Source: an uncultured Akkermansia sp.
GTDB lineage: Bacteria; Verrucomicrobiota; Verrucomicrobiia; Verrucomicrobiales; Akkermansiaceae
DNA length: 5,308 nucleotides
Reading direction: 5' to 3'
Assembly (NCBI GenBank): GCA_947585525.1
Contig: CANPXA010000133.1
Span: 1-5,308, forward strand
The position numbers and the translations under genes were made by a program. Within the stretch, counting starts at the first letter, position 1, and the number at the start of each line of letters is the position of its first letter. The notes beneath the pieces were generated by a model that was given only the letters and a program-made list of their open reading frames with translations, did not search any database and was not told the origin of the DNA. This document shows positions 5,268 to 5,308 of this stretch, one piece after another.

Positions 5268-5308
5268 ATGGCCAAGGGAAAAGAGATTTGGATCTGCCCT
5301 CGCTGCAA
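5268..5308 (+). CDS. Start of a probable CxxC (zinc-ribbon-like) protein, cut by window end
   Basis: ATG 5268 opens a frame to the right edge beginning MAKGKEIWICPRC. The CPRC knuckle after a hydrophobic strand is typical of zinc ribbons and rubredoxin-like folds, but only 13 full codons are visible. The gap to the preceding stop is 26 bp with no terminator hairpin, so co-transcription with the ROK-like gene is plausible. No Shine-Dalgarno site is visible before the ATG. This is a tentative call. Confidence 0.45.
   Translation, partial: MAKGKEIWICPRC

Overview
The window looks like ordinary chromosomal DNA from a Gram-negative-type, lipoprotein-making bacterium of moderately high GC. The best guess is the Verrucomicrobiota or a related PVC lineage. 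This rests on the small acidic ferredoxin, whose CIDCDLCRETAP and EGCPVQAIGDDGE segments look typical of that group from memory, on a DciA/DUF721 helicase-loader-type protein, and on dispersed heptamer/octamer repeats in the spacers. No database comparison was possible, so the lineage is inference.

Layout: (1) positions 1 to about 1037, minus strand: N-terminal membrane half of apolipoprotein N-acyltransferase (lnt), cut by the left edge, with an uncertain start and a perfect 7-bp tandem repeat near that start. (2) 1144-1377, plus: a divergent [4Fe-4S] ferredoxin, followed by a hairpin with a 17-bp perfect stem at 1394-1434. (3) 1574-2083, plus: DciA-like (DUF721) protein. (4) 2102-3382, minus: an LplT-like MFS transporter, convergent with the DciA gene and only 18 bp from it. 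(5) 3429-3502, minus: tRNA-Arg(UCU), reading towards the MFS gene, with a plausible promoter at 3514-3542. (6) 3543-3849: a spacer without a convincing gene, holding degenerate heptamer and octamer repeats. (7) 3850-5241, plus: ROK-like ASKHA sugar-kinase-type protein with an unassigned N-terminal region of about 150 residues. (8) 5268 to the end, plus: the first codons of a probable CxxC (zinc-ribbon-like) protein, possibly in an operon with the ROK-like gene.

The genes do not form one obvious pathway. One functional link is possible: Lnt takes an acyl chain from phosphatidylethanolamine and leaves a lysophospholipid, and LplT-type carriers return lysophospholipids across the inner membrane for re-acylation. 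They are separate transcription units here, so this is only suggestive. I found no CRISPR array, transposase, phage gene or clear new multi-gene system. The points most worth a second look are the heptamer array at the lnt start and the N-terminal region of the ROK-like protein.
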